Source: Armatimonadota bacterium (GTDB lineage Bacteria > Armatimonadota > UBA5829). Taken from it: a DNA stretch of 5,840 nt. Location of the stretch: assembly GCA_023398345.1 (NCBI GenBank), contig JAEWSK010000289.1, positions 1 to 5,840 of the forward strand, written 5' to 3'. The position numbers and the translations under genes were made by a program. This document shows, one piece after another, positions 5,624 through 5,840 of the stretch. The notes beneath the pieces were generated by a model. The model had not been told where the DNA came from, did not search any database, and saw only the letters and a program-made list of their open reading frames with translations. Position 1 is the first letter of the stretch, and every line of letters begins with the position of its first letter.

Positions 5624-5840
5624 CTTTTGCTCCAAGCTCGCGTCCGACTCCGATCGATGATCTCGAACTTGATCTGCGCGAACACAGCTTAATAGATGAA
5701 CTCGGACGGTTGACTGTAATTAGCTTCATATAGCTCAAAATTGTGCGTGCAACTCTCATCTTGCTTGCGCCAGCCTTGAGATCGTAGCGCAGTTCAAGCG
5801 GGACTTCCGAGACAACCGCTCCAAGCGCGCTGAGCTTAAT
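5601..5840 (-). CDS. GT2-family glycosyltransferase, C-terminal end (partial)
   Basis: The frame enters from the right edge and gives 79 residues before the TAA at 5603-5601. The segment VSEVPLELRYDLKAG (10-24) followed by ASKMRVARTILSYMKLI (25-41) is the characteristic C-terminal end of GT2 enzymes related to dolichyl/polyprenyl-phosphate mannosyltransferases. These make a lipid-phosphate sugar at the cytoplasmic membrane face from a nucleotide sugar. The catalytic part lies outside the window. After the conserved helix the protein has an unusual tail of about 38 residues rich in Ser and Arg, then Gly and Glu, with no membrane segment. The last codons overlap the start of the GT-C-like gene by 14 to 35 nt depending on which start is used. 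A lipid-sugar maker beside a GT-C-like user is a sensible pairing. The gene is too short to appear as a long open frame, but the motif match is clear. Confidence 0.82.
   Translation of the reverse strand: MKLSALGAVVSEVPLELRYDLKAGASKMRVARTILSYMKLITVNRPSSSIKLCSRRSSSRSSIGVGRELGAKGGEREDI

Overview
The window holds ordinary bacterial chromosome from an organism I cannot place. It has moderate GC, strong Shine-Dalgarno (SD) sequences (AGGAGGA, GGAGG, GGGAG) and recognisable sigma70-type promoters. No gene is diagnostic of a phylum. No mobile element, CRISPR array, tRNA or rRNA is visible.

Layout from left to right. (1) At the left edge, on the minus strand, are the first 65 codons of a response regulator, preceded by a near-consensus promoter (TTGACA, 17 nt, TATACT). 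(2) A minus-strand serine hydrolase of the class C beta-lactamase/penicillin-binding-protein fold follows, most likely starting at a GTG at 1426 rather than further upstream, with its own promoter at 1486-1515. (3) Divergent from it is a plus-strand M29-type metallo-aminopeptidase with all expected metal ligands. (4) The convergent gap between the aminopeptidase and the next gene is not empty. It carries a sigma70-like promoter, a long imperfect hairpin with a C-rich apical loop, and a strong terminator hairpin, in exactly the order and spacing of a stand-alone small RNA gene of about 100 nt. (5) The right half is a minus-strand operon of three overlapping glycosyltransferase genes: the C-terminal end of a GT2 enzyme, a polytopic GT-C-like membrane protein, and a GT4 enzyme.

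The operon logic (inference): a GT2 enzyme of the polyprenyl-phosphate sugar transferase type could make a lipid-linked sugar. The GT-C-like protein could use it on the outer face of the membrane, and the cytoplasmic GT4 enzyme would add a sugar from a nucleotide donor. The likely product is a surface glycan or glycolipid. The hydrolase and aminopeptidase look like independent housekeeping or catabolic genes.

The best candidate for something undescribed is the putative small RNA at about 2798-2899. It matches no RNA family I recognise, and its loop contains UCCUCC, complementary to Shine-Dalgarno sequences. Its 3' end is antisense to the last codons of the GT4 gene.
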